Part shown: piece by piece, positions 1 to 8,365 of the stretch
Position numbering within the stretch: position 1 is the first letter of the stretch
How the letters are laid out: the number at the start of each line of letters is the position of its first letter
Assembly (NCBI GenBank): GCA_036506395.1
Contig: DASXRU010000135.1
Span: forward strand, 1 to 64,000
Direction of reading: 5' to 3'
From: DASXRU01 sp036506395
Lineage (GTDB): Bacteria > Acidobacteriota > Blastocatellia > Pyrinomonadales > Pyrinomonadaceae
DNA: 64,000 nt
Program-made: the position numbers and the translations under genes
Notes under the pieces: generated by a model
What the model saw: only the letters and a program-made list of their open reading frames with translations
The model's database searches: none
Told to the model about the DNA's origin: nothing

Positions 1-1154
1 CGGACGTCTCGCACAATCGCACTTATCTGTTCGGTCATGCTGTGCAAGGCGTCGTCGATCTCGATCTCACCCAAAAACGCTCGCTGCACCGTGCGCCACA
101 AAATCTCTTCCACTTCCGGATAGCGCGCGAATTTCGGTGGAATCAAGATGTGCTCGGCGATCACTTTCTCGAGCATCGCCAGGCGAGCGCGATTTGCTTC
201 GTCCGCTTCACCCTGCATCTGTTTCATTACCGAGCGACGAACCGGCACACAACCTTGCCGTGCTTCGCGAAGTTGTTGCTCGGGCGCCGTCAAGTAAAGC
301 AACAAATCCAGCGCTGCCCGCTTATTCACTCCATTCTTTGTCAGCGCAAACGTGTGACCGCCTCCATAGGAGAGTGATTTGCCGGCCGGGCCAATTGGGT
401 AAGGACTCAGGCCGAGGCGATTGTGGACAGCAGAGATTTTCGCGTCGCGATAGAGACTATAAAAGCCAGGCCAGTCGCCCACCATCGCCGCATGACCACC
501 GCGAAAACACTCGTGAACTTTGTCGTAATGCCATTCGGGCAGTTCGCGCGGCGTCAAGCGTTCGGCGTAACTCGCGCGTAAGAATTGAAGTGCCCATCGT
601 CCACCCTCGTTCTGGATATCCGGAACGAGATCCTCTGGAAACAGACGCGCCCCCGCCATCTCTGCCAGTTCGTAAAACGTTCCGAATAATCCGGACTCGC
701 GTCCGGGAAACAAGAAGCCATAACAACCAGGTGGCGCATTTTGTTTACGAGCCACCTCCAGCAGTTCGTCCCACGCCAGGGGCGGTGAATCAATCAGGTC
801 ACTCCGATAATGCAACAGCCGCACATCAATATTCCGTGGCACGCTGTACAGCGACCCATCGACGCACGCCAGCTCAAGTAACAGGGGCACAAAGTCCGTA
901 AGCGTCGCGGGTTCGATCAATTCATTTAGCGGCGCCAGAAACTGAAGTTGTGACGGCGAATACTTTGTGTGCGTCGAGACAAGATCGTAAGGCACTTCGG
1001 CCAGCGTGGCGAGGTGATGATTGAGCGCCGGATGATCGCCGCGAAAGGCAACCCTCACTTTAACGCCCGTTGTTGAGGTGAATCGTGGCAGACACTCGTA
1101 GAGCGGGTCATACGCCGGCCCGCTGATCAGTGCTACTTGTAGCTCGTTGCTCAT
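1..1154 (-). CDS. ABC-type solute-binding protein (family 1), 3' end outside window
   Basis: Translating the minus strand from the ATG at 1154 gives an open frame to the left edge, at least 384 residues. Composition and layout (N-terminal VALISGPAYDPL, then APLNELIEP, PRNIDVRLLHYRSDL, GDWPGFYSLYRDA, YLTAPEQQ) fit family 1 sugar-binding proteins of ABC importers. Such proteins normally carry a lipoprotein or Sec signal, but none is visible here: the protein starts almost directly in the first beta strand. The frame stays open upstream but runs into a palindromic repeat without a hydrophobic stretch. It follows the fuconate dehydratase gene, so it probably belongs to the sugar cluster and may precede permease genes outside the window. 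The family call is good; substrate and localisation are unknown. Confidence 0.72.
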   Translation of the reverse strand, partial: MSNELQVALISGPAYDPLYECLPRFTSTTGVKVRVAFRGDHPALNHHLATLAEVPYDLVSTHTKYSPSQLQFLAPLNELIEPATLTDFVPLLLELACVDGSLYSVPRNIDVRLLHYRSDLIDSPPLAWDELLEVARKQNAPPGCYGFLFPGRESGLFGTFYELAEMAGARLFPEDLVPDIQNEGGRWALQFLRASYAERLTPRELPEWHYDKVHECFRGGHAAMVGDWPGFYSLYRDAKISAVHNRLGLSPYPIGPAGKSLSYGGGHTFALTKNGVNKRAALDLLLYLTAPEQQLREARQGCVPVRRSVMKQMQGEADEANRARLAMLEKVIAEHILIPPKFARYPEVEEILWRTVQRAFLGEIEIDDALHSMTEQISAIVRDV

Positions 1155-1164
1155 TAAGATATCA

Positions 1165-1240
1165 GCCACAGATGAACACAGATTTTCACTGATAAGAAGA
1201 GTAGATTTCTGATCTGAGTCTATCCGTGTTCATCCGTGGC
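1165..1240. repeat. Inverted-repeat pair (family J) upstream of the solute-binding protein
   Basis: The left arm GCCACAGATGAACACAGAT and right arm ATCCGTGTTCATCCGTGGC are imperfect inverted copies separated by about 40 bases. They fill the gap between the fuconate dehydratase stop and the start of the next gene. No transposase is present. Confidence 0.8.
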
Positions 1241-1246
1241 CCGTTC

Positions 1247-2542
1247 TTATCGCTTCCATTCCGCGCCGCCCGGAAACTCGTATTGCCTGATCGACTCAGG
1301 TTTCATCTCGATGCTGTAGCCCGGCGCGAGCGGCGCGACATAATTCCCCTCGCGAATTTCTACCGGATAGACAAAGTGTTCGTGTAGATGGTCGACAAAC
1401 TCGACGCGGCGATTCTCCAGCGAACCGCTCACCGCTATGTAATCGAACATCGAAAGATGCTGCACATATTCACAGAGACCGACGCCGCCCGCGTGCGGAC
1501 AGACAGGCACGCCGAACTTCGCTGCCATTAACAAAACGGCAAGCACTTCGTTAACGCCCCCGAGACGGCAGCTATCAACCTGGCAGAAGTCCAGCGCTTT
1601 CGCTTGCAGGAACTGCTTGAACATGACGCGGTTGTGGCAAGCTTCTCCGGTGGCGACACCAATCGGCGCGACCGCGCGGGCGATCGCGGCATGACCCAAC
1701 ACATCGTCGGGACTCGTTGGCTCTTCAATCCACAGCGGCTCGAAACGCGCCAGCTCTTTCATCCATTCGATCGCCTGCGGTACGTCCCATACCTGGTTCG
1801 CGTCCATCATTAATGTTCGATCCGGCCCGATCTCATTTCGGATCAGTTGCGCGCGCCGGATATCGTCATCAAGGCTGGCGCCTACCTTCATTTTGAAATG
1901 CGTCCAGCCTTTGGCAATGCCTTCGCGCACCAGACGGCGGATCTTTTCGTCCGAGTAACCGAGCCAGCCGGCCGAAGTTGTGTAGGCGGGATAACCCTGC
2001 GCGCGCATTTCAGCTTCGCGTTGAGCCTTGGTCGATGCCAAAGGCCGCAAAATCTCCAAGGCTTCCGCACGCGTGAGCGCATCAGTGATGTACCGGAACG
2101 GAATAACAGAGATGAGTTGTTCCGGCGTCATGTCGACCAGCAACTTCCAAAGTGGTTTGCCTTCAGCTTTGGCATAGAGATCCCACACCGCGTTGACCAG
2201 CGCACCGGTTGCCAGATGAATCACGCCTTTCTCAGGGCCGAGCCAGCGGAGCTGAGTGTCACCGGCGAGCGAGTACCAGAATCCGGCCATATCCGCAGCA
2301 ATAGATTCGAGCGTTCGCCCTTTGACCCGAGGGCCCAACGCCTCGATTGCCGCGCAGGCTACATCGTTGCCACGGCCGTTAGTGAAGGTGAGTCCATGCC
2401 CTTCAAGACCGGGACTATCCGTGCGCAGAATCACGTAAGCCGCGGAGTAATCCGGATCGACATTCACCGCGTCTGAACCGTCCAACGTGCGTGAGGTTGG
2501 AAAGCGAACGTCATGAGTTTCAATCTCAGTAATTGTGATCAT
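1247..2542 (-). CDS. fucD: L-fuconate dehydratase (enolase superfamily)
   Basis: 431 aa. Predicted to remove water from L-fuconate to give 2-keto-3-deoxy-L-fuconate in the cytoplasmic non-phosphorylated fucose pathway. It has the enolase-superfamily layout: an N-terminal capping domain to about residue 140, then a barrel with KMK at 217-219, metal ligands at D247 (MMDAN), E273/E274 (WIEEP) and E300 (GEACHNR), and a late histidine (PHAGG). Residues such as DGSDAVNVDPDYSAAYV match the fuconate dehydratase/ENOSF1 group better than mandelate racemase or rhamnonate dehydratase. It lies downstream of galT in the same orientation, and an alpha-fucosidase and an SDR dehydrogenase occur in the same locus, which supports fucose as the substrate. 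Confidence 0.9.
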   Translation of the reverse strand: MITITEIETHDVRFPTSRTLDGSDAVNVDPDYSAAYVILRTDSPGLEGHGLTFTNGRGNDVACAAIEALGPRVKGRTLESIAADMAGFWYSLAGDTQLRWLGPEKGVIHLATGALVNAVWDLYAKAEGKPLWKLLVDMTPEQLISVIPFRYITDALTRAEALEILRPLASTKAQREAEMRAQGYPAYTTSAGWLGYSDEKIRRLVREGIAKGWTHFKMKVGASLDDDIRRAQLIRNEIGPDRTLMMDANQVWDVPQAIEWMKELARFEPLWIEEPTSPDDVLGHAAIARAVAPIGVATGEACHNRVMFKQFLQAKALDFCQVDSCRLGGVNEVLAVLLMAAKFGVPVCPHAGGVGLCEYVQHLSMFDYIAVSGSLENRRVEFVDHLHEHFVYPVEIREGNYVAPLAPGYSIEMKPESIRQYEFPGGAEWKR

Positions 2543-2575
2543 AAATTTGCGTCAGACAAACTTCAGGACTAGCTT

Positions 2576-2614
2576 CGCCCCTCACCCCAGCCCTCTTCCA
2601 AGGGGAGAGGGAGT
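2576..2614. repeat. Family C repeat (CCCTCTTCCAAGGGGAGAGG type)
   Basis: Palindromic C/T-rich and G/A-rich element in the fucD-galT gap. Related sequence occurs as a larger pair at 15992-16084. On the minus strand it reads as a hairpin and might also act as an intercistronic stem. Confidence 0.65.
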
Positions 2615-2618
2615 AATT

Positions 2619-3641
2619 TCAGATCGCCAGACTCACCTCTCGCAAACGCTCCGCGGCCTGCTCGGCTGTGATATCACGCTGTGGCATCGCCAGCATTTCA
2701 TAACCAACCATGAACTTGCGCACCGTCGCTGAGCGAAGCAGCGGTGGATAGAAGTGCGCGTGCAGGTGACACTCCGGATGTTCATTGCCGTCAGTCGGCC
2801 GCTGGTGAAAACCCATGGTATAAGGAAAAGGCGTGTTGAAAAGCCTGTCATAACTCAGAGTCACCCGCTTCAAAATATCAGCCAGCGTGCAGCGCTCGCG
2901 TTCTGCCAGCCGATCCATGCCGGTAATATGTCGCCTGCCGATAACCAAAATTTCAAAGGGCCATAACGCCCAGAATGGCACCAGGGCCACGAAATGTTCG
3001 TTCTCACAAACCAGGCGCTCTTTCCTCTCGATTTCGGTCGAGAGATAGTCGCAAAGCAAGCAAGCCTCTTTACGGGCAAGATATTCGCCCATCGAGGTTA
3101 GTTCCTTAAGGGCTTCGTTGGGCAAACTCGAGTTGGCCCAAATCTGACAGTGCGGATGTGGATTGCTGGCGCCCATCAGCGCCCCACGGTTTTCGAAAAT
3201 CTGCACTGAGTTGATAAACGGCATCGCACCCAGATCTTGAAATTGTTCAACCCAAACATCCACCACGCGGCGCAAATCCGCCGCGGTCATTGCCGAGATT
3301 GTTAAGTCATGGCGCGGCGAGAAACAAACTACCCGACAGGTGCCTGGCTCATTCTCGGCGTCAAATAATTCTTCGTTGTGCCTTTCAACCGGCGTCTCAG
3401 GTAAGAGCGCTGCAAAGTCGTTCTCGAAAACAAAGGTGCCTGGGTAAGACGGATTGCGCGCGCCGCCTGCGCGTTCATTTCCCGGACACAGATAACAAGC
3501 CGGATCATACTCAGGAAGTTTTTGCGGCTGCGCCCCTTCAACTTGTCCCTGCCAGGGCCGCTCGGTTCGCTGTGGCGACACCAGCACCCACTCCCGCGTG
3601 AGCGGGTTGTAACGCCGGTGTGGATGCTTCTGGAGATCCAT
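2619..3641 (-). CDS. galT: Galactose-1-phosphate uridylyltransferase
   Basis: 340 aa from the ATG at 3641. It exchanges UMP between UDP-glucose and galactose-1-phosphate in the Leloir pathway. The family opening HRRYNPLTREWVLVSP is near the N-terminus, a YLCPGN cysteine follows, and the uridylylated histidine lies in NPHPHCQIW (about residues 160-168). The C-terminal half has HLHAHFYPP. A longer frame starting with TTG at 3659 is rejected because the added six residues come from a dispersed repeat. No Shine-Dalgarno is visible before 3641, where the repeat abuts the start. It follows galK, so the pair handles galactose released by the upstream alpha-galactosidases. Confidence 0.95.
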   Translation of the reverse strand: MDLQKHPHRRYNPLTREWVLVSPQRTERPWQGQVEGAQPQKLPEYDPACYLCPGNERAGGARNPSYPGTFVFENDFAALLPETPVERHNEELFDAENEPGTCRVVCFSPRHDLTISAMTAADLRRVVDVWVEQFQDLGAMPFINSVQIFENRGALMGASNPHPHCQIWANSSLPNEALKELTSMGEYLARKEACLLCDYLSTEIERKERLVCENEHFVALVPFWALWPFEILVIGRRHITGMDRLAERERCTLADILKRVTLSYDRLFNTPFPYTMGFHQRPTDGNEHPECHLHAHFYPPLLRSATVRKFMVGYEMLAMPQRDITAEQAAERLREVSLAI

Positions 3642-3764
3642 TTTGGAGTGCGGTGGCAAGCGCAGCGCGACACCGCTTTGGATTACACCCTACTCCTTAG
3701 CTCGCGTTGTTTGCACATGATTCGAAAGCGCCCTCGTCGCTTCGCTTTGCCGGCGCACTCCAAA
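3642..3764. repeat. Inverted-repeat pair (family H) between galK and galT
   Basis: Two inverted arms, 3642-3688 and 3722-3764, share the core TTTGGAGTGCGCCGGCAAAG and GCGCTTT ends. One arm starts just after the galK stop and the other ends just before the galT start. The same family recurs at 14566-14741 in the same position relative to a stop codon. Confidence 0.8.
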
Positions 3765-4916
3765 TCATCCAACTCGTTCGGCTCCCTGCGCTGTCGTGCA
3801 CACGTAGATTTCAGGTTCGCGACCAGTGGCTTGAGCGTATTCGCTGGCAACGCTTTGCTTGAACTGATCGACGTTATTCGAGTTGACCAAATTGATCGTG
3901 CACCCGCCGAATCCGCCACCGGTCATGCGCGAGCCGATTGCGCCGGCCGTGGTTGCTGCCTCAACCATCAGATCGAGCTCTTTGCAACTCACTTCATAAT
4001 CGTCTCGCAAGCTTTTATGTGAATCGGCCATCAGTTTGCCAAAGATAGCCAACTCGCCGGAAGTCAGCGCCGCGGCCGCCTCGATCACTCGATGGTTCTC
4101 GCTGACCACATGACGGCAACGCCGGTAAACCACTTCCGGAAGCTCGCTCATAAAACGTTCAAGATCATTCATCGTCACATCGCGCAACGATCGAACCCTC
4201 GAGATTTTCTGCGCCAACACGCGGACACCCTCTTCGCACTCAGCACGGCGCGCGTTGTACTCGCTGGCGGCCAATTCATGCTTGACCATCGTGTTGCAGA
4301 CGACCAGCTTCACGCTCTCCGGCAGCCTCAGTAGCTTGTAATCCAATAGGCGGCAGTCGAGCATCAAAGCGTGCCCCGCCTGTCCAAAGCAAGAGATGAA
4401 CTGATCCATCAAACCACATCGCATGCCGACAAACTCGTTCTCAGCCTGCCGGCAAAGCTTAGCCAACTCCAGTCGATCGATCTCTACGTCATTGCTGTCG
4501 AGTAAGGCAAAGCCAGTGGCAACTTCGATTGCCGCCGACGAGCTCAGTCCGGAACCGATTGGCACTTCGCCGCGCACCACCAGGTTCGCGCCGCGCAATC
4601 TGTGACCGGACTGTTCAAGCTTTACGGCGACGCCAAAGGGATAGTCGCTCCAGTGTCCCGTCCCGCGCGTAGCAGGCTGATCAAGATCAAGTTCAGCCGT
4701 TTCCGAAAAATTCTCAGATTGCACCGAGAGCTTGCGATCCCAGCGCGGGGCGATGGCCACCCAGGTTGACGAATCTATCGCTGCCGGCATTACGAATCCC
4801 TCGTTGTAGTCGGTGTGCTCGCCAATCAGATTAACTCGACCGGGCGCTCGATAAATCTTTGGCCGGCTGCCATGGCGACTCTGAAAAGCCTCGCTTAACA
4901 CTTCTGGTGTACTCAC
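3765..4916 (-). CDS. galK: Galactokinase
   Basis: 383 aa GHMP-family kinase, phosphorylating galactose at C1 with ATP in the cytoplasm. The galactokinase signature GRVNLIGEHTDYNEGFVMP is at about residues 26-44, the ATP-binding GSGLSSSAA loop near 120, and the C-terminal GGGFGG glycine motif near 340. It starts with GTG at 4916, whose last bases overlap the TGA of the upstream small membrane-protein gene (GTGA overlap), indicating translational coupling. galT follows after a repeat pair. Length and motifs are canonical. Confidence 0.95.
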   Translation of the reverse strand: MSTPEVLSEAFQSRHGSRPKIYRAPGRVNLIGEHTDYNEGFVMPAAIDSSTWVAIAPRWDRKLSVQSENFSETAELDLDQPATRGTGHWSDYPFGVAVKLEQSGHRLRGANLVVRGEVPIGSGLSSSAAIEVATGFALLDSNDVEIDRLELAKLCRQAENEFVGMRCGLMDQFISCFGQAGHALMLDCRLLDYKLLRLPESVKLVVCNTMVKHELAASEYNARRAECEEGVRVLAQKISRVRSLRDVTMNDLERFMSELPEVVYRRCRHVVSENHRVIEAAAALTSGELAIFGKLMADSHKSLRDDYEVSCKELDLMVEAATTAGAIGSRMTGGGFGGCTINLVNSNNVDQFKQSVASEYAQATGREPEIYVCTTAQGAERVG

Positions 4917-5182
4917 TTTTCAAGACCCGTGCGATGTTCCATTTCCTCGATTTTCTTTCCTTCCGGACTCTCTTCAGTAAGCCGCGCCGTGGCAGTTCCC
5001 CGACGCCCGAGCAGAAACATGACGACGCCGAAAACGAGCATTACCAGCCCCCACCACAGATTCACATTGATCCCGAGCGAGCGCTGGAAACCGCTCTTGT
5101 CTCCGATTAGACCGAACACCAGGAGCAGCGCGCCCAGCACCGCGAACATCAGCCCTATCGGTAGTCGAATATCAAGTTGCAT
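4913..5182 (-). CDS. Small two-helix membrane protein
   Basis: 89 aa, no recognised family. Two hydrophobic segments (about residues 8-26 and 43-60) are separated by a short loop, followed by a charged tail (EESPEGKKIEEMEHRT). AAAGGG precedes the ATG by six bases. The 3' end overlaps the galK GTG start by four bases, and the symporter gene lies directly upstream, so it is very likely co-transcribed with sugar uptake and phosphorylation. It could be a membrane accessory of the transporter or simply a small DUF-type inner-membrane protein. Confidence 0.7.
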   Translation of the reverse strand: MQLDIRLPIGLMFAVLGALLLVFGLIGDKSGFQRSLGINVNLWWGLVMLVFGVVMFLLGRRGTATARLTEESPEGKKIEEMEHRTGLEK

Positions 5183-5195
5183 AAGTTACCCTTTC

Positions 5196-5255
5196 AGTGG
5201 CACAGACTTCAGTCTGTGATCAATCTGGCGGCAACACAGAGTAAGTCTGCACTAC
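5196..5255. repeat. Inverted-repeat pair (family A), copy 1
   Basis: The arm GTGGCACAGACTTCAGTCTG is followed by an imperfect inverted copy CACAGAGTAAGTCTGCACTA. A second copy lies at 6972-7035, so the two flank the symporter gene. The last bases reach the symporter stop codon. Confidence 0.8.
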
Positions 5256-6955
5256 CAGAAGATAATGTTCAGCACGATCGCTGCCAGCAAAACAATCACC
5301 GCGAGCACCGCCGGACGTTGGTACCAGGGCAGCCGATCTTCTTTCGGACGCTCGGTCAACGAGTAAACCAGGCCAACCAACTCTTTCTCATCCCGTGGGC
5401 GCGTTGCCAGACTGACCAAAATGGTGACCACGAAACAAGCAGTCCAGGCAAAGATAGCCGTCCAGAAAGCCTGAGCCAATTCACTGGGATAGATATGGAT
5501 GGCGCCGAACCATCCACCTTTAACACCGGCGTGAGCACCGACCGGCAGTGTCAGTCCCTGGTGAATCGCGGCAGCAATTGTGCCGGCCAGCAAACCAATG
5601 AAGGCGCCGTGTCCAGTGGTGCGCTTCCAGAACATGCCCAACAAAAACGTCGCCAGCAGCGGAGCATTCACAAAAGCAAAGACGAGTTGCAGCATGTCCA
5701 TAATGTTGTTGAAGCGCGTCGCCACGTACGCCGCCGCCACGGAAATCAGGATGCCGAAGATCGTGGCCATGCGGCCCATCCAAAGGTAATGCTGATCACT
5801 GGCGCCGCGATTGATATATGACTGATAAATGTCATAGGTCCAGACAGTATTGAACGCTGTCACATTGCCGGCCATGCCGGACATGAAGCTGGCCATCAGA
5901 GCGGTCAGGCCGACACCGAGCATTCCCGTAGGAAAATAATGCCCCAGCATCAGCGGAATCGCCATGTTGTATTCGAAAGTTCCATCAGGTTTTTTTGGCA
6001 ACATGAAGCCGCTGCTACCCGATTTGTAGGTCAAAGCAATTGCGATCATTCCGGGAAGGATAACGAGAAAAGGAAAGAACATCTTCGGCACTGCGGCTAT
6101 CAAAGGTGTGCGGCGCGCGGCTGACATGGACTTTGCGGCCATGGCGCGTTGCACCACCAGAAAGTCCGTGCACCAATAGCCGAAGGACAACACGAATCCC
6201 AATCCCATGGCTAATCCGAACCATTCAATTCCCATCGGGTTCGATCCCGGCGAACCCATGTGACTCCAGGATTCAGTCCAGGCTCCAGAGGCGAATCCGC
6301 TTTCGGTCGCCACCGTTGCCAGGCGCGCCTGCAAACCGGTCCATCCGCCGGCGTCCTTAAGCCCGAGAAACACCAGCGGCGCAAAACCAAACACTATCAA
6401 GAAGAACTGCAATACCTCGTTGTATATGGCTGATGTCAATCCGCCCAGAAAAACGTAGACGAGGACAACCGCCGCGGCTATGGTAATGCTAACGGTGAAA
6501 TTCCATCCGAGCAGCGCCTCCAGCAAAAGGCCCATGGCGTAGAGCGAGATGCCTGAAGACAAAACGGTCATCACTGCGAACGAAATCGCGTTAAAGCCTC
6601 GCGTCTTTTCATCAAAGCGAAGTTTCAAGTACTCCGGAACTGAACGCGCGCGCGAGCCGTAGTAGAACGGCATCATGAAGACGCCTACGAAGGCCATTGC
6701 CGGGATTGCCCCAATCCAATAAAAGTGGCTGGTGGCAATTCCGTACTTAGCTCCCGACGCTCCCATCCCAATCACTTCCTGCGCGCCCAGGTTCGCGGAA
6801 ATGAACGCGAGTCCCGTAATCCACGCCGGAAGCGAACGACCAGACAGAAAAAAGTCCGTGCTACTCTTCATGTACCGCTTTAGGGCGACGCCGATGCCCA
6901 GCACGAACACAAAGTACACCAGCATGATTGACCAATCGAGATATGTAAGCTTCAC
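5252..6955 (-). CDS. Sodium:solute symporter (SSS family), probably sugar
   Basis: 567 aa with about 14 hydrophobic segments. Inner-membrane Na+-driven uptake, SglT-like. Typical landmarks are YFLSGRSLPAW-like residues (FFLSGRSLPAWITG) after the first helix, then SANLGAQEVIGMGASGAKYG, and the conserved loop RSVPEYLKLRFDEKTRG. The chosen start is GTG at 6955 (VKLTYLDWSIML) because AGGAG lies nine bases upstream. The longer frame to 7033 would add 26 residues encoded by a repeat element. The position before galK/galT suggests galactose or a related monosaccharide as substrate; sodium/glucose or inositol transport cannot be excluded. Confidence 0.88.
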   Translation of the reverse strand: MKLTYLDWSIMLVYFVFVLGIGVALKRYMKSSTDFFLSGRSLPAWITGLAFISANLGAQEVIGMGASGAKYGIATSHFYWIGAIPAMAFVGVFMMPFYYGSRARSVPEYLKLRFDEKTRGFNAISFAVMTVLSSGISLYAMGLLLEALLGWNFTVSITIAAAVVLVYVFLGGLTSAIYNEVLQFFLIVFGFAPLVFLGLKDAGGWTGLQARLATVATESGFASGAWTESWSHMGSPGSNPMGIEWFGLAMGLGFVLSFGYWCTDFLVVQRAMAAKSMSAARRTPLIAAVPKMFFPFLVILPGMIAIALTYKSGSSGFMLPKKPDGTFEYNMAIPLMLGHYFPTGMLGVGLTALMASFMSGMAGNVTAFNTVWTYDIYQSYINRGASDQHYLWMGRMATIFGILISVAAAYVATRFNNIMDMLQLVFAFVNAPLLATFLLGMFWKRTTGHGAFIGLLAGTIAAAIHQGLTLPVGAHAGVKGGWFGAIHIYPSELAQAFWTAIFAWTACFVVTILVSLATRPRDEKELVGLVYSLTERPKEDRLPWYQRPAVLAVIVLLAAIVLNIIFW

Positions 6956-6971
6956 GGGTTTAAGCTCCTCT

Positions 6972-7035
6972 AGTGGCACAGACTTTACTCTGTGGATCCT
7001 GCGCATGACATCACAGACTGAAGTCTGTGCCACTT
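6972..7035. repeat. Inverted-repeat pair (family A), copy 2
   Basis: The arms AGTGGCACAGACTTTACTCT and CACAGACTGAAGTCTGTGCC are inverted copies around a short centre. It lies between the PF05426 gene and the symporter and creates a false N-terminal extension of the symporter reading frame. Confidence 0.82.
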
Positions 7036-7039
7036 CTCT

Positions 7040-8215
7040 TCACTTCACCCACAACACCGGCTGCCGAATGAAGAAGTTTCGGATCACCTCTTCCACACTC
7101 GAATCCGCCGGCAGCTTCTTCCATAACGCAAGATAATCTTTCCGATCAAAAGCGAACGCTGCGAACAACAAGCTGTTCTGACGCATCGGCCATTCACGGT
7201 CGTACATCACATCCGGTTTCAGGGGCCACGACCTCTTGTCGCGAATGAACGGTGTCATGTATTCCATTGAGCGCTTCACACCACGGCCGTCAAAGAGTTG
7301 AAACGTCCACAAGTTGTCCTGGGGAGTGGACAGAATCTGGCAGATCGTGGCCATTGCTTCCAGATTGAAAAGTGAATAGCCGTAGGGCTTCGTGCGCCTC
7401 AACTCCTGCGGAAAGCTGCCGTCGGCAGCAATCTGGTTCGGCACGATTACTGTTTTAAAACGATCGCGACAATAGTCCAGCAGCTTTTGGTCGCCCGTCA
7501 GATGCGCGAAGGCCGAGACCTGCATTACCCAACACGTGCCATGGTTATTTTTAGCTTCGCGCTCTTCGATTCCGTTCTTACTCGTCGTCAGCCACATCAA
7601 ATAATCAGTGAACCATTGCGTGATCCCGCCCAATTCCGGCATTGATAAGGCCGACGAGTCTTTCAGGATCTCAATCGCTCGCGCTACCTCCACCAGATGA
7701 ATCGTGTCGATGATCCCAATCCCGCGTCCGGTAAAGCGCCCATGGATTGCCTGCGCGTATTGCAGGTTAGGATTCATTCGTGTCGATGGATCCAGAAACC
7801 AGGCTCGCAGATGACGTGCGGCATGCTTCGCATAACGGTCGTTCCTGGTTATCTTCGCCGCCGCTACGAGTGCCGGCACCTGCACACTCAAGCGCATCAG
7901 CGCGCGGCGATGTTCATTGAAGTTGTCGGGGTTCGACATGCCGTCGCGCTGAACATAAGGGCCGTTGGGATTCTGCGGATCGGGCCACCAGTAATCACCT
8001 TCGGAGAAAAAGTCGTGCCTGCCGCCGGCGCTGCGGGGACTGTGTGAAGCCGTGATCGTGATTGGAGCCTCCGACAAGTATCGATTAGCTGCTTTCAAAA
8101 TGCGCGCGCGATCAAACGCGGCGACATTGAATGTGGTTTGCTGGGCCGCGCCGGATGTGCAGGCAAGTAAGAGCGGAAGAAGGGACAGTGCGGGTAGTAA
8201 GCGGGGGCAAGTCAT
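7040..8215 (-). CDS. Alginate lyase-fold protein (PF05426), secreted, copy 1
   Basis: 391 aa from the ATG at 8215. The N-terminus LLPALSLLPLLLACTSGAAQ looks like a Sec signal with a possible lipobox (LLAC). The alginate-lyase-family core follows: HDFFSEGDYWWPDPQNPNGP at about residues 70-90, NPNLQYAQAIHGRFTGRGIG near 150, and KNNHGTCW near 225. The family forms an alpha/alpha toroid that cleaves uronic-acid polysaccharides by beta-elimination. Substrate is not determined; CAZyme families PL5 and PL38 share this fold. The first seven or so codons fall inside a dispersed repeat arm, so the start is less certain than the core. A paralogue is at 16431-17633. Confidence 0.82.
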   Translation of the reverse strand: MTCPRLLPALSLLPLLLACTSGAAQQTTFNVAAFDRARILKAANRYLSEAPITITASHSPRSAGGRHDFFSEGDYWWPDPQNPNGPYVQRDGMSNPDNFNEHRRALMRLSVQVPALVAAAKITRNDRYAKHAARHLRAWFLDPSTRMNPNLQYAQAIHGRFTGRGIGIIDTIHLVEVARAIEILKDSSALSMPELGGITQWFTDYLMWLTTSKNGIEEREAKNNHGTCWVMQVSAFAHLTGDQKLLDYCRDRFKTVIVPNQIAADGSFPQELRRTKPYGYSLFNLEAMATICQILSTPQDNLWTFQLFDGRGVKRSMEYMTPFIRDKRSWPLKPDVMYDREWPMRQNSLLFAAFAFDRKDYLALWKKLPADSSVEEVIRNFFIRQPVLWVK

Positions 8216-8335
8216 CCTTCCCAACCCAGAGCTATGCTCACTTTTGTGATACCAATCCAATTGAAAGTTCTCAATCCCAATAAGAACCAGTCAATTACGA
8301 AGGTCTCGAGGTCGGGAAGGGGGCTTGCCCCCGCT
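8197..8335. repeat. Inverted-repeat pair (family B), copy 1, overlapping a gene start
   Basis: Arm 8197-8231 (GCGGGGGCAAG then CTTCCCAACCCAGAG) and inverted arm 8305-8335 (GTCGGGAAGGGGGCTTGCCC). The first arm contains the start codon and first codons of the PF05426 gene. Other copies are at 49481-49571 and 61563-61651. Confidence 0.82.
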
Positions 8336-8365
8336 CGATTCCGGACTCATCTCCTGCCAGACCGT

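Noticed and set aside
137..901. 254-aa plus-strand ORF near the left edge
   Set aside because: Antisense to the solute-binding protein, arginine/proline-rich composition, no domain; a shadow frame.
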